Part shown: in pieces, positions 40,801-46,917 of the stretch
Position numbering within the stretch: the first letter of the stretch is position 1
How the letters are laid out: each line of letters opens with the position of its first letter
From: Deinococcus grandis
GTDB lineage: Bacteria; Deinococcota; Deinococci; Deinococcales; Deinococcaceae
Direction of reading: 5' to 3'
DNA: 64,000 nucleotides
Assembly: GCF_001485435.1 (NCBI RefSeq)
Contig: NZ_BCMS01000001.1
Location: 1,249,501-1,313,500, forward strand
Program-made: the position numbers and the translations under genes
Notes under the pieces: model-generated
Databases searched by the model: none
Told to the model about the DNA's origin: nothing
What the model saw: only the letters and a program-made list of their open reading frames with translations

Positions 40801-41724
40801 ACCGGTCGCGGTGACCGGGCCGTTCCAGCCCTGCCCGGCGAGCTTCAGGCGGATGTCGTCCCCCCGGTGCGTGGCCGTACCGCTGATGCCCGTGACCGTC
40901 ACGAACTTCGCCTCCGGCACGCGCAGCGCGGCGTCCGTCACCCGCAGGTCACCCACGATGGGGCCGTCCCCGAGCACGTAGCGCCCGGTGATGCGCCCGG
41001 CGGTCACGCCCGGCCAGTAGTGGTTCAGCACCCGCGCGTCCGCGTCCAGATCCACCGTGAAGACGTTCGCGCCTGCCTTCTCGGCCACCAGCACGTCCGC
41101 GTTCAGGTCACCGTCACGGGTCGCGCCGCGCACCGCCAGCGCCCCGCCCTGCCCCGGCGTGACCGTGAAGCGCCCATCCGGGACGTTGAAGCCCGTGCCG
41201 TCCACGGTCAGGCGGGTGCGCTGCACGTCCAGGCCGCCCAGCACGACCGTCCAGCCGCCCCCGCCGCCCCCCGCGCCGCCGCCCCCGCCGAACAGGTCCT
41301 GCAACTTCAGGTTCAGCGCCGCGTCGGACGCCTGCACGTTCAGCCGCACCACGCGCGTCAGGGGATTCACGCCCGCGACCGTCACGCCCACGCGGCCCGC
41401 CTCACCCTTCAGGCCCGGGATGTTTACGCGCACGCCCGACAGGTTCGGCGCCCACAGGGGTCCCGTGACCCGGTCCGCACTGACGCCTGCCGGTGTCCCG
41501 AAGCGCGCCAGGAGCGCCCCACCCAGCAGGGTGGGCAGCAGCGCCAGAATCAGCAGCAGGGCGCCCAGAACAGCCAGAACCCACCACCACACCCGGCCCC
41601 GGCGGCGCGGGGGGGGCGCGGTCTCCGGAGCAGCGGGGTCCTGCGTCACGTCACGGTCTTCGGGGCGCGGTTCCGTCACGCCTCCACCCGGCCCGGCGTT
41701 GTCCGGTCCTTCCACTGTCCACAC
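31822..41724 (-). CDS. tamB: giant TamB-family envelope protein, 3300 aa
   Basis: AsmA/TamB-type envelope protein, 3300 residues from a 9.9-kb gene; TamB of enterobacteria has about 1260. One N-terminal membrane helix (about residues 44-70, after a Pro/Arg-rich cytoplasmic start) anchors it. The body is a long series of beta repeats rich in G, T, L and V (LSGTLNL..., VRLSG...) that should form a hydrophobic-grooved rod spanning the periplasm. The last 400 residues match the TamB/DUF490 C-terminal domain, with VTFSGDN, LDLTTTLRC, ALVATGVP and a terminal GVRYLFGR. The family moves phospholipids or helps insert outer-membrane proteins. GTG at 41724 is the longest start; exact start uncertain. 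No tamA/bamA gene adjoins. Confidence 0.92.
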   Translation of the reverse strand: MWTVEGPDNAGPGGGVTEPRPEDRDVTQDPAAPETAPPPRRRGRVWWWVLAVLGALLLILALLPTLLGGALLARFGTPAGVSADRVTGPLWAPNLSGVRVNIPGLKGEAGRVGVTVAGVNPLTRVVRLNVQASDAALNLKLQDLFGGGGGAGGGGGGWTVVLGGLDVQRTRLTVDGTGFNVPDGRFTVTPGQGGALAVRGATRDGDLNADVLVAEKAGANVFTVDLDADARVLNHYWPGVTAGRITGRYVLGDGPIVGDLRVTDAALRVPEAKFVTVTGISGTATHRGDDIRLKLAGQGWNGPVTATGGVDLKAQNWSVTADAAPTVSGLARALGTTGDGNLKLRVTAGGWSTVRVKAYAQGAGTLAGVGFSNANAEYTFLSEDGNVAGQTNDLAFSADTALGGSAQKLAGRWAFGREGRVSVNGTFAQKALDVEGRIDAKNLLSFDGQGLGGPLRGTFALEGSRLNAVLNPTFGAAGARVALSGTPDDLRARVTDGQAGPFTGLSGTAAFDRRGLRVDLGAASLNLDRNFRGTWAARNLSGNGVTLTGGGRIDLTGGDVTGTLNATVPGVPQPLQGPLDLNYVRQRGTFTAGAQQLSWNGDAFGLRARNLAVAGGLRVTGDVTVTNTLKAFGSLRAVGAGVTLSAVGNGTTAQLRGTSNGVTVLADADLRAPYRVQARVAGADIRGSVTLDRGVRFSLTTRGDTASGTVDGETITAKGRVNLGALRPLLPGLNPGGTLDLNLAGRGGSARVNAQAAGAAVRGTLTRQPGAGTPVTADLTVTSGSGAGRVAAQVAGRVFPDVQVGGTVQAQGQTLNARVSGPYGALRAAVTGRTGVLSFGGVTLPAQAVNLRGTLTPAVRVGGTWGDLTAAYDGRSGLVQVSGAQALTAFGQAGRVQGRASWAPGPGGSFRGAVNARGVLDQYTLAVNGPWNGLNLLVTDGEGLRAEGTASLPSGRYDVDVSGPLGNGLFVDGNVQGTGAEPRGQVAVRDAQGGRASVTLAGFDNLNLTASGLTLAGQRLEGTLTARNGVLDGRLNAGPFLVRADRGALRVTGSVAGQAVTATGRVRLPATLEGLNLRVTGPYFTAAATGGVADLRGTLTVKPQRFAAGPTALSVPGQSFPLRASLTGLRATVGGLTYAGGTWAGALGLRYALGSTPATEQAGTVQLAGQGTTTLLALPSGPLNGRVSVLPALGGTLSTSLAPFAAGLPADVRAALVPGQLEVALGGSSATLFTSGTRYLGDPLRLDARADWRSGLTVRGTLTHPGSRIPVAYGGAGLTVRSAVLDARVLSPVLDGVRGRIALNLSVPDLDFTRATGRADVNVQAAGQAARGSVSLLRGQVSANLSSTLGGQALSVRGPLYPQANAAVTFEDLRAALTGRAGPGAGDALTLRVNGSYAGKAVNVTATGVALTGGAARVTLGGSVAGAALDLSAAQRSGAGLGAWTLSGSANAGDLRPLLGQAGRASVTLGGTLADVRATAQGEVGGVTFRAPARFAGGVLRLDGAQAELAQGTVRAGGPVFPALKLDAKATLTDLLPGTYTAQVRGSLSRPDVTVQGRLTDGPSGLRAAGTRVSAHLLGGAYRAVFTGAPLAGEVRGDLGTGALGGLQRVALTLNAALVTADTDVRLRGPIGWNARTGFSGSLRAVGDVPGGPLDALLDGAPTGDLTVAATLGTGVREARVTGRLPASLPLRPGGTLTLASFDAGALWGRAEQLRLSGAATLSGASWSALNAAFSGAVQDTQGDLSGALSARYAAGNARVQLTGARTSGLATLDNGRYAASLRLDGLRAARLLPAGLDVDALTVAGTLTASGTLSGGLEALNAQNLAVKGEQAQAGPFSLYGRAAFDPRADVLSADLSGSLRDGVLRAQGSLPGGLRVTARDLSAAYLNAASLGSGTLGADLTFTGRAADPAVAGRVTLTTDQLEALITASGRVLDPRLNARAALKGSLGGTVYAEASDLDLSAGTLRARLYGTVSSGDTRATLDLNGVWPRLSGSVRASVAGLPDPVTLTGDGRGTYALAAGRLGAGTLSLTPGANLVPALAGRLSVTPLPLVGGAGEATLSASLGGTLVSPTLAGTLSTRGAALAGITLGDLGGTLSGTLAGVKGTLTQTGRTVATLDGSRVTLIGLSAAAFGSQLEASGSAALDGTADLTVDASGTLAGRVQLTNRAQALGARGNLSGPQGLRAALDVTADRLGGWRGSARVTGGPAGILTQPLTLRLSGPLGTPLAQGEAGLLGAGARVVASARGVQLRLVDGPQAQGSGVLEARPGARGEWALLGTASLTRPEGAVTVTADGTLADPRAQLSVRRGEWRASGSASLKAADLNVSDGLVDGSLRWQTGQLAANLPGLNLGRLGITGLSGLLTATGSVNTDTTSGRVALSVRELDTPYAAPYLGVALRGSLDGDVTLDGGRPTVNLTAALRAGTLTLRAAQGPEVWTGTLTGRLTQDDGRLDVNVRAAADGLRGTLGVTAYPLDVAGQTVRLSGTLNLDGQTFVADLRGGNDMGSADLSASGGVADLIPALEGVLAVQPTGDGYTLRATLDELEVRDLKIAPALSGRVSGEANLRGGGGTFVLRADALTVGTKTLPARLEGTQVGSDWRIRGFLGESDFTAGLGGGEVFGQGSLRALPVGALVGAFTGETPGEGVVTGVARFRFPLADPAAGTLNVVAERIRVSATSGTGEGAVTETLTGSGTLDFASRELRGVNIQLGGAGTWDVRGQYTRENVNLSAQFTDTTFTPVLRLVPGLVDLTPSLKGTLTLSAAGTYDRPRGLLRAQNLQGSVAGLSLSVPQFAGDLPDSGAFTAGGRVLTGGTVGSGGTLNVAGQLTLGRLSGTRVTFAGLLAPQPLGALPDSSVTLAQQPDGRWTLDAQSRSTTAASGTGTLSLTGTLSPRWDLSLAARNYNLPLAIIYGRESALNADLRAVDDGSVIRVTGAADFARLVLGRVNAPATIPAPGQNKVDAATGRTTDNFVSPLPEEFTTFPQPQQDPAARPARPFLQRLVFEDIPIRAANGIRIDENLVRAEFTGSLTLAGSGDRPRLSGGVRSQRGFVYLRENEFALQDSSVTFSGDNLYPRFSVQASGTVTAVTTRQRVPVTLELSGEFVTRSGSPVLDLTTTLRCTAEGSSCADPDTGLPYGEAELYALVATGVPNLAALPSNLGALGSSAIQTALNVFVLGEFERTIANAFGLDVFRLTPQLSVEDGTVGATITLGSYLTRDLYLQYQVDLNGEGLINAEYTAPDSRFTFKVSTPLKGLNLQSIRPTFSVGYNVNDRTNVNFGVENGERGAVFRFGVRYLFGR

Positions 41725-41844
41725 GCTCCTGGCCGCATTCCCCGCATTCTACGCAGCGCCGCGTGAATGCCGCACCCACGGCATCCTCATGCAACCGTCA
41801 GAAACCCACCGTTCAAAAGGGCGAAAGCCGCTACGATGCCCCCC

Positions 41845-42108
41845 ATGCGCCTGACCGCCCTCATCACCGGTACCGTGCAGGGTGTCGGCTACCGACGCTA
41901 CGTGCAACGCTACGCCCGCGACCTGAACCTCGCCGGGTACGCCGAGAACCTCAGCGACGGCCGCGTCGAGGTCGTCGCCGAAGGGCACAAGGACGACCTC
42001 GCGCGGCTGCTGCATTGGCTGCGGCGCGGCCCGCCCCACGCCCGCGTGCAGGACGTCCAGACCCAGCAGAGCGAGGCCACCGGCCTGAAGGACTTCCACC
42101 TGTACTGA
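41845..42108 (+). CDS. acyP: acylphosphatase
   Basis: Small enzyme hydrolysing carboxyl-phosphate bonds of acylphosphates. 87 residues with the signature GTVQGVGYRRYV (catalytic Arg17) and ENLSDGRVEV (catalytic Asn35). TACGAT lies 7 nt before the ATG at 41845, which fixes this start instead of the earlier ATG at 41767. Divergent from tamB and convergent with the WGR gene. Full family length. Confidence 0.95.
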   Translation: MRLTALITGTVQGVGYRRYVQRYARDLNLAGYAENLSDGRVEVVAEGHKDDLARLLHWLRRGPPHARVQDVQTQQSEATGLKDFHLY

Positions 42109-42136
42109 AGCGGAAACAGGCTGCCGGTGCGGGTCC

Positions 42137-43552
42137 TTACCCGACGCGGCGGATGTCGCCCACCACGCGGTAGAAGCCCCCGGCGTCCACGAGGTCCTCC
42201 ACGAGGTACGTCGCGCCCACCTCGCGGAGGTTGCGGGGGAACTGCACGTTCCACGCGTGATACCCGGGGGTGGTGGGGCGCACGCGCAGGCGGGTACCGT
42301 CACGTTCGCAGACCAGCCGCACGCCCTGGCCGCTGTCGGCGGTGACGGCCAGCTGCGTCAGGGGCGCGCTGACCTGCGCGGCCGCGGCGAGTTTCACGTC
42401 GCGGGGGGCGGGGGCCTCGCCGCGCTGCGCGGCCTGGATCGCCTCGGGGCTGGCGTCCAGGGCGGCCAGGGTGCCGCGCGAGGTCACGAGGTACAGCCGC
42501 CCACCCGAGTACTGCATGCTCAGGGCCCCGCCCACCCCGCTTCCCAGCTTCCACAGGCGCTCGCCCGTGCGGGTGAAGCAGTACACGGCGCTGCCGCTGT
42601 CCCCGGCGAACACGTACTCCCCGCCGGGGCTGGTGGCGCAGGACAGCACGGCGGCGTCGCAGGCGTAGTCCTGCACGTGCTCGCCCGCCTTCGTGAAGCG
42701 CTGGATGAGGTTCTGGGTGGTGCCCGCGTACAGATCCTGGCCGTCCTGCCAGCCGAACAGCACCCCGCCGCGCGTCCTGGCCTGCCACAGCGGGAGGCCG
42801 CTGGTGCGGTCGTACATGCCCACGCCCGACGAGTGCCCGTAGTACACGCCCCGGTCGTCCACGCGGACCATCCAGCCCATCTTGCCGCCGGTGGCGACGT
42901 TCGCCCACTGCTGGTCGCTCTCGGCGTCGAAGGCGAACACGTTGCCGTCCCAGTCGCTGGCGGCCAGGGTGCCCGCGTGGATGTCCAGCCACAGCAGCGC
43001 GGCGCTGCCCTCGACCTCGTACGCCACGAAGGGCAGTTTGCCGCTCAGGTCGTACACGTTCCCGTCGTCGCACCCGGCGAAGGTCCAGCGGTCGTCCCGC
43101 ACGAGGCATTTCACGCCGTCGGGCAGGGTGAACGACCTCTGCACCTCGCCGTCGGGGCTCAGGGCGTGCACCTGCCCGGCCTCGTTGCCCACCCAGACCT
43201 GATCGTCGCCCGCGAAGATGCCGAACGCGGTGGCTTTCGTGTCGAACTTCCACAGCAGCGGCGCGCTCTGGCGGGTGGTGGAGCGGGTCTCGGTGAAGGT
43301 GCGGCGCACCACCTCGCGTTTCTGGCGCACGCCCTGCACGGCGTCCTCGTAGCCCTTGCGGCGTTTTTCCCGGAGTTTCTTCTCGGCTTCCGCCTGCGCC
43401 TTCTCGGGGCTGGGGAAGGTCTTGCGCTGGGTCTGGCCGTCGGTGCCGATGCGGCCGTAGCGGACGGTCAGGTCGGCGCCGTCCACGGTCACCTCGTAGA
43501 ACTTGTGCTCGGCTCCGTTCGGATCCGAATACTCCAGATATGTTACAGACAT
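42137..43552 (-). CDS. WGR-domain protein with beta-propeller
   Basis: A 471-residue protein joining an N-terminal WGR domain (about 1-75, with LTVRYGRIGTDGQ and KTFPSPEKAQAEAEK) to a basic linker (76-115) and a PQQ/WD40-like beta-propeller (about 115-400, repeats such as VWVGNEAGQVHALS and TLAASDWDGNVFAFDA). WGR domains occur in PARPs, where they bind DNA ends, and in bacterial proteins often linked to stress. The ATG at 43552 is supported by a TTGCCA-N18-TACAAT promoter 6 nt upstream. Codons 2-5 are AT-rich and unusual for this genome and form half of an RDRM-like palindrome, so a DNA-damage role is a fair inference. Confidence 0.87.
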   Translation of the reverse strand: MSVTYLEYSDPNGAEHKFYEVTVDGADLTVRYGRIGTDGQTQRKTFPSPEKAQAEAEKKLREKRRKGYEDAVQGVRQKREVVRRTFTETRSTTRQSAPLLWKFDTKATAFGIFAGDDQVWVGNEAGQVHALSPDGEVQRSFTLPDGVKCLVRDDRWTFAGCDDGNVYDLSGKLPFVAYEVEGSAALLWLDIHAGTLAASDWDGNVFAFDAESDQQWANVATGGKMGWMVRVDDRGVYYGHSSGVGMYDRTSGLPLWQARTRGGVLFGWQDGQDLYAGTTQNLIQRFTKAGEHVQDYACDAAVLSCATSPGGEYVFAGDSGSAVYCFTRTGERLWKLGSGVGGALSMQYSGGRLYLVTSRGTLAALDASPEAIQAAQRGEAPAPRDVKLAAAAQVSAPLTQLAVTADSGQGVRLVCERDGTRLRVRPTTPGYHAWNVQFPRNLREVGATYLVEDLVDAGGFYRVVGDIRRVG

Positions 43553-43554
43553 AA
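43538..43554 (-). promoter_or_regulatory. RDRM-like (DdrO operator-like) site on the WGR start codon
   Basis: Minus strand TTATGTCTGTAACATAT; the published radiation/desiccation response motif is TTATGTCATTGACATAA. Thirteen of 17 positions agree, including the complete left arm. The site spans the start codon just downstream of the -10 box, a position where bound DdrO would block transcription. No other comparable site was found in the window. Confidence 0.5.
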
Positions 43555-43558
43555 TTCT

Positions 43559-43588
43559 ATTGTAGTAGGGATCACGCTGGATTGGCAA
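43559..43588 (-). promoter_or_regulatory. promoter of the WGR gene
   Basis: TTGCCA (43588-43583) and TACAAT (43564-43559), spacer 18 bp, with the ATG 6 nt after the -10 box. The -35 box lies inside the 3' end of the upstream kinase gene, giving the WGR gene its own promoter. Confidence 0.65.
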
Positions 43589-44153
43589 GCATACCCGCAC
43601 CCGCAACACCCGCCGCGAACGCCACGATCCGCCGCGCCGCCTTATGCGGCTCCAGGCACGAAGTATCCAGCACCAGCGCGTCCGCCGGGGCCTCCATCAC
43701 GCCGCCGCGTTCCATCAGGCCGCGCAGGATCAGCGGATCACGCAGTTTCAGGCGTTCCCGGCGCTCCGGTTGCCCCATCCGCGCCTCCAGTTCCGGCAGG
43801 GGACACTCCAGCCATACCGGCACGAACGCCGCGCCCCGCTCGCGCGCCAGCGCACGCAACTCGGCCACGACCTCCTCACCGTCCTCGACGCGACTCAGGT
43901 AGTTCGTCAGGATGTGTGACCGCGCGGGCGGGGACAGCCGCAGCGCCCGCAGGCCCACCTGCCGGACCTCCTCGGCCAGATCGAACAGTTCCGGCGGGAC
44001 CGGACTCACGCCGTCCACGCCGAACGCCGTGAACACCGGATCGTTGAACAGGTGGTTGTCCAGCAGCGCCGCGCCCGTCAGGGCCGACAATTCTTTGCCG
44101 ACCGTGCGTTTGCCGCTGCCGGGCGCGCCGACCAGATAGAACAGGAAACTCAT
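43572..44153 (-). CDS. P-loop nucleotide kinase-like protein
   Basis: A 193-residue protein of the shikimate-kinase/AAA-33-like group, specific substrate unknown. The P-loop is GAPGSGKRTVG (9-19); the residue after the catalytic Lys is Arg where Ser or Thr is usual, with Thr one position later, so ATP binding may be altered. A LID-like region contains RMGQPERRERLKLRDP. It starts 49 nt from the end of the serine-hydrolase gene downstream of 44203 and reads toward the WGR gene. Confidence 0.75.
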   Translation of the reverse strand: MSFLFYLVGAPGSGKRTVGKELSALTGAALLDNHLFNDPVFTAFGVDGVSPVPPELFDLAEEVRQVGLRALRLSPPARSHILTNYLSRVEDGEEVVAELRALARERGAAFVPVWLECPLPELEARMGQPERRERLKLRDPLILRGLMERGGVMEAPADALVLDTSCLEPHKAARRIVAFAAGVAGAGMLANPA

Positions 44154-44202
44154 GCGCGCCAGCCTGCCACACGCACTCCTGGCCTGACCTGCGCCAGAAC
44201 GC

Positions 44203-45213
44203 TTACGGGCCGGTCATGAGCTTCAGGAACGTGTCGTCGTTCCAGTCGCCGCCCCGCCCGAAGCGCACGATCACCGCGTTCCGGTCCGGCAGGACGTACA
44301 GCCGCTGGTTCGCCGCGCCCGCCGCCATGAACACGCTCGTGGGCTGGCTGGGCATCAGCCGGTCGCCCTTCAGGTTCAGCGCGGCGACGGGGACGGTGTC
44401 GCCGCTGTCCAGCGTGCCGTTCGTGGGGACGTTCAGCCAGAGGTTCAGGCCATACACGCTCAGCGCCGCGCTGCCCTGGTGGCACTCGCCCAGCCCGGCG
44501 GCACTCAGGAGCGTGCGGCCCTGCCACTGCCCGCCCTGCAGGAGCAGCTGCCCGACCCGCGCCCACTCGCGGGCGCTCAGGCGGGCGCCTCCGGCCAGAT
44601 CGGCGTGCCCGGCGCGGTCGCGCGCCCAGACGGGGTGGACGTCCAGGGCGTCCAGCACGCGCACCTGCAACGCCACCTCGGGCTCCTGCCCGGTCTTGCG
44701 GCGCACGAGTTCCGCGAACGCCGCCAGGTGCGCGTTTCCGTAGTGGAACGCCTGCCCGGCGGGCGAGGTCGGGGTGGCGGCCAGCGCGGCGGCGCTCAGG
44801 TCGCGGTTCAGGGTGGGAATGGGGCTGCCCACGTTGCCCGGCAGGCCCCCCGTGAAGTTCAGCAGTTGCCGCACCGTGATGTCCCGCCGGGCGTCGCCGC
44901 GCCATTCGGTCAGGGTGTCGGCGGCCCGCTCGTCGAGCCGCAGCACGCCCGCGTCCTGCAGGGCGACGGCCAGCAGGCACCCGAAGGTCTTGCTGCCGCT
45001 GGCGAGGACGTGCGGGTCGTTCAGGTCGAAGCCGTTCTGCGCCTGGGCGAACACCTCGCGGCCGTCCTGCCAGACGAGCACCGCGTCGCCCCGGTGCGCC
45101 TGCGAGTACGCGGCGGCGCGCTGCACGTCTGCAGGCGCGAAGAGCGTGGCCGCATGCGCCACGGGGGAGAGGAGCAGTCCGGTCAGGACCGGCGGCAGAG
45201 CAGGGAAGCGCAT
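44203..45213 (-). CDS. exported serine hydrolase (class C beta-lactamase fold)
   Basis: A 336-residue protein with a signal peptide (residues 1-21, SPVAHA-A cleavage). The penicillin-binding/beta-lactamase fold motifs are SGSK (Ser72-Lys75) and YGN (about 157-159). Family members are esterases, peptidases or beta-lactamases, so resistance should not be assumed. TACGCT lies 5 nt before the ATG at 45213. Single unit. Confidence 0.82.
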   Translation of the reverse strand: MRFPALPPVLTGLLLSPVAHAATLFAPADVQRAAAYSQAHRGDAVLVWQDGREVFAQAQNGFDLNDPHVLASGSKTFGCLLAVALQDAGVLRLDERAADTLTEWRGDARRDITVRQLLNFTGGLPGNVGSPIPTLNRDLSAAALAATPTSPAGQAFHYGNAHLAAFAELVRRKTGQEPEVALQVRVLDALDVHPVWARDRAGHADLAGGARLSAREWARVGQLLLQGGQWQGRTLLSAAGLGECHQGSAALSVYGLNLWLNVPTNGTLDSGDTVPVAALNLKGDRLMPSQPTSVFMAAGAANQRLYVLPDRNAVIVRFGRGGDWNDDTFLKLMTGP

Positions 45214-45276
45214 GAGTCAGCGTAAGACAAGGAACCGGCCACCAGCACGAGTGCGGTAGCCGGGCGGGTGGCGTGC

Positions 45277-45714
45277 TTATTCGAGGATGGCTTCGTGGGT
45301 GATCTCGACGTTGCCTTTCATGACCTGACTCATGGGGCACATGTCAGCGGCCTGCTTGACGTGCGCCTCGAAGTCGGCCTGGTCGCTGCCCGTGACCTTG
45401 CCGCGCACGACGAGTTTCATGGCGCTGACCTTGAAGCCCGCGCCGTCCTTGACCATCTCGCAGGTGGCCTGGGTGTCCAGGGACTCGATGGTGTGGCCGT
45501 GGTTGGCGAGGAGTGCCGAGAGCTGCATGGTGAAGCACCCGGCGTGGGCGCTGGCCAGGAGTTCTTCGGGGTTGGTGCCCTTGCCGTTCTCGAAGCGGGT
45601 GCCGAACGAGTACTGCGCGCCGTCCAGCACGCCGCTCTCGGTGCTGACGGTGCCCTTGCCGTGTTTGAGGTCGCCTTCCCAGTGGGCCATTGCCTTGCGT
45701 GCGATGTCTGCCAT
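45277..45714 (-). CDS. osmC: OsmC/Ohr-family peroxiredoxin
   Basis: Thiol peroxidase reducing organic and inorganic hydroperoxides in the cytoplasm. 145 residues with the two reactive cysteines Cys60 (HAGCFTM) and Cys126 (DMCPMSQ), and the general OsmC fold; the pattern is closer to OsmC than Ohr. The start at 45714 (MADIARKA) is the conserved family start. CAGACT lies 7 nt upstream. Confidence 0.92.
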   Translation of the reverse strand: MADIARKAMAHWEGDLKHGKGTVSTESGVLDGAQYSFGTRFENGKGTNPEELLASAHAGCFTMQLSALLANHGHTIESLDTQATCEMVKDGAGFKVSAMKLVVRGKVTGSDQADFEAHVKQAADMCPMSQVMKGNVEITHEAILE

Positions 45715-45798
45715 GCGCTCCAGTCTGCGCGGTCGGGTGGTGGGGTCGGCACGGGTGCGGTTGAGCGGAACTTCATGGTTGCGTGATTCCCCACGACG

Positions 45799-45823
45799 AA
45801 TCCCGACCTTACAACTCGGGATT
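45799..45823. promoter_or_regulatory. operator-like palindrome at the binding-protein promoter
   Basis: AATCCCGA (45799-45806) and TCGGGATT (45816-45823) form a perfect 8+8 inverted repeat with a 9-bp gap holding the -35 box. A third arm AATCCC follows at 45835-45840 and can pair with GGGATT too. The pattern differs from a Fur box. Confidence 0.55.
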
Positions 45824-45837
45824 GAGTCTGGCACAAT
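45809..45837 (+). promoter_or_regulatory. promoter of the substrate-binding protein gene
   Basis: TTACAA (45809-45814), 17-bp spacer, CACAAT (45832-45837). Start expected near 45844, leaving about 46 nt of leader before the ATG at 45890. Confidence 0.55.
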
Positions 45838-45889
45838 CCCCCACACCAGCGCGGCCGTCCCCCACGGACCCCGGCGCACAAGGACACCC

Positions 45890-46828
45890 ATGCACACACG
45901 AACCACCCTCCTGACCCTCTCCGCTGGCCTGGGCAGCGCCGCCCTGACCGCCAGCGCCGCCACGTACCCCCAGACCGTCACGCACGCCGCCGGAACGACC
46001 ACCATCCCCCGGCAGCCGCTGCGCGTCGTGGCCCTCGGCCCGCACGCGCTGGACCTGCTGCTGGCCATCGGCGTGCAGCCCGTCGGCTACGGCGAGGCCT
46101 CCACGTTCCTGAAAACCCCGGCGTTCGGTTCGCCCATCCGCGACATCAAGTACCTGGGCAGCCGCGTGACCAGCGCGCCCGTGAACGTCGGCGACCGCTT
46201 CAACCCGAACCTCGAGATCCTGACCTCCCTGCGCCCGGACCTGATCGTCGGCGAGACGTACGCCGCGAACGTGTACCCGCAGCTCAGCCGCATCGCGCCC
46301 ACGCTGCTGCTCGACGGCATCGACCGTGGCGCGTGGCAGAAGACGCTGCCCACCCTGGCCCGCGTCCTGAACCGCGAGGCCGCCTACCGCAGCGCCCTGA
46401 ACACCTACACCAAGGGCGTGCAGGCCACCCGCGCGCAGCTGACCGCGTTCGGCAGGAAGCGCGTGCTGGTCGTCTGGACGGCCGGAGGGGACGCCCGCAA
46501 CACCTTCACGATCAGCGGCAGCGACGACTGGACCGGCGGCCTGCTGCGCGACGTGGGCCTGAACGTCATCGACGGGCAGAAGAAGGACGCCGTGGTCAGC
46601 GTGGAGGGGCTCGCGGCCCTGGACCCGGACGCCGTGATCGTCCTGGCCGCCGGGACCAGCACGCCCACCCGCGCCCGCGCCGAGTGGACCGCCGGGGCGA
46701 TCACCAGCCGCCTGCGCGCCAGTCAGGCCGGGCAGGTGTACTTCTTCGACTACCACCTGTTCCGCCGCATCCGCGGCCCGATCGCCGCGCAACTCGTCGA
46801 GCGGCAGCTCGTCAAGGCGCTGCGCTGA
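45890..46828 (+). CDS. ABC-transporter substrate-binding protein (FecB/BtuF-like)
   Basis: A 312-residue exported binding protein for iron-siderophore, heme or cobalamin, of the TroA/FecB fold. Signal peptide at residues 1-23 (ends ASAA). The mature protein has the two lobes and linking helix usual for the group, with LRVVALGPHALDLLLAIGVQPVGYG and LRPDLIVGE. It lacks a lipobox, so it is soluble in the periplasm-like space. No permease or ATPase gene is adjacent, making it an orphan component. The palindrome and promoter upstream suggest tight control. Confidence 0.85.
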   Translation: MHTRTTLLTLSAGLGSAALTASAATYPQTVTHAAGTTTIPRQPLRVVALGPHALDLLLAIGVQPVGYGEASTFLKTPAFGSPIRDIKYLGSRVTSAPVNVGDRFNPNLEILTSLRPDLIVGETYAANVYPQLSRIAPTLLLDGIDRGAWQKTLPTLARVLNREAAYRSALNTYTKGVQATRAQLTAFGRKRVLVVWTAGGDARNTFTISGSDDWTGGLLRDVGLNVIDGQKKDAVVSVEGLAALDPDAVIVLAAGTSTPTRARAEWTAGAITSRLRASQAGQVYFFDYHLFRRIRGPIAAQLVERQLVKALR

Positions 46829-46917
46829 TCTGCATGCCGCGCTGAGCCCCCACCCCGGCGGGGGCAGCCGGTCAGGTCCAGCAGTGCACCCTGAGACGTA
46901 CCGCTATGCTCCGGGGT

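Noticed and set aside
36901..41766. 1621-codon open frame on the plus strand, antisense to tamB
   Set aside because: It is a shadow of the repetitive, GC-rich tamB codons; it has no plausible domain, is rich in Arg, Gln and His, and tamB on the other strand has a clear family assignment. Other long frames inside 32.5-41.8 kb are rejected for the same reason.
44479..45225. 248-codon plus-strand frame over the serine hydrolase gene
   Set aside because: Antisense to a gene with signal peptide, SxxK and YGN motifs; no domain.
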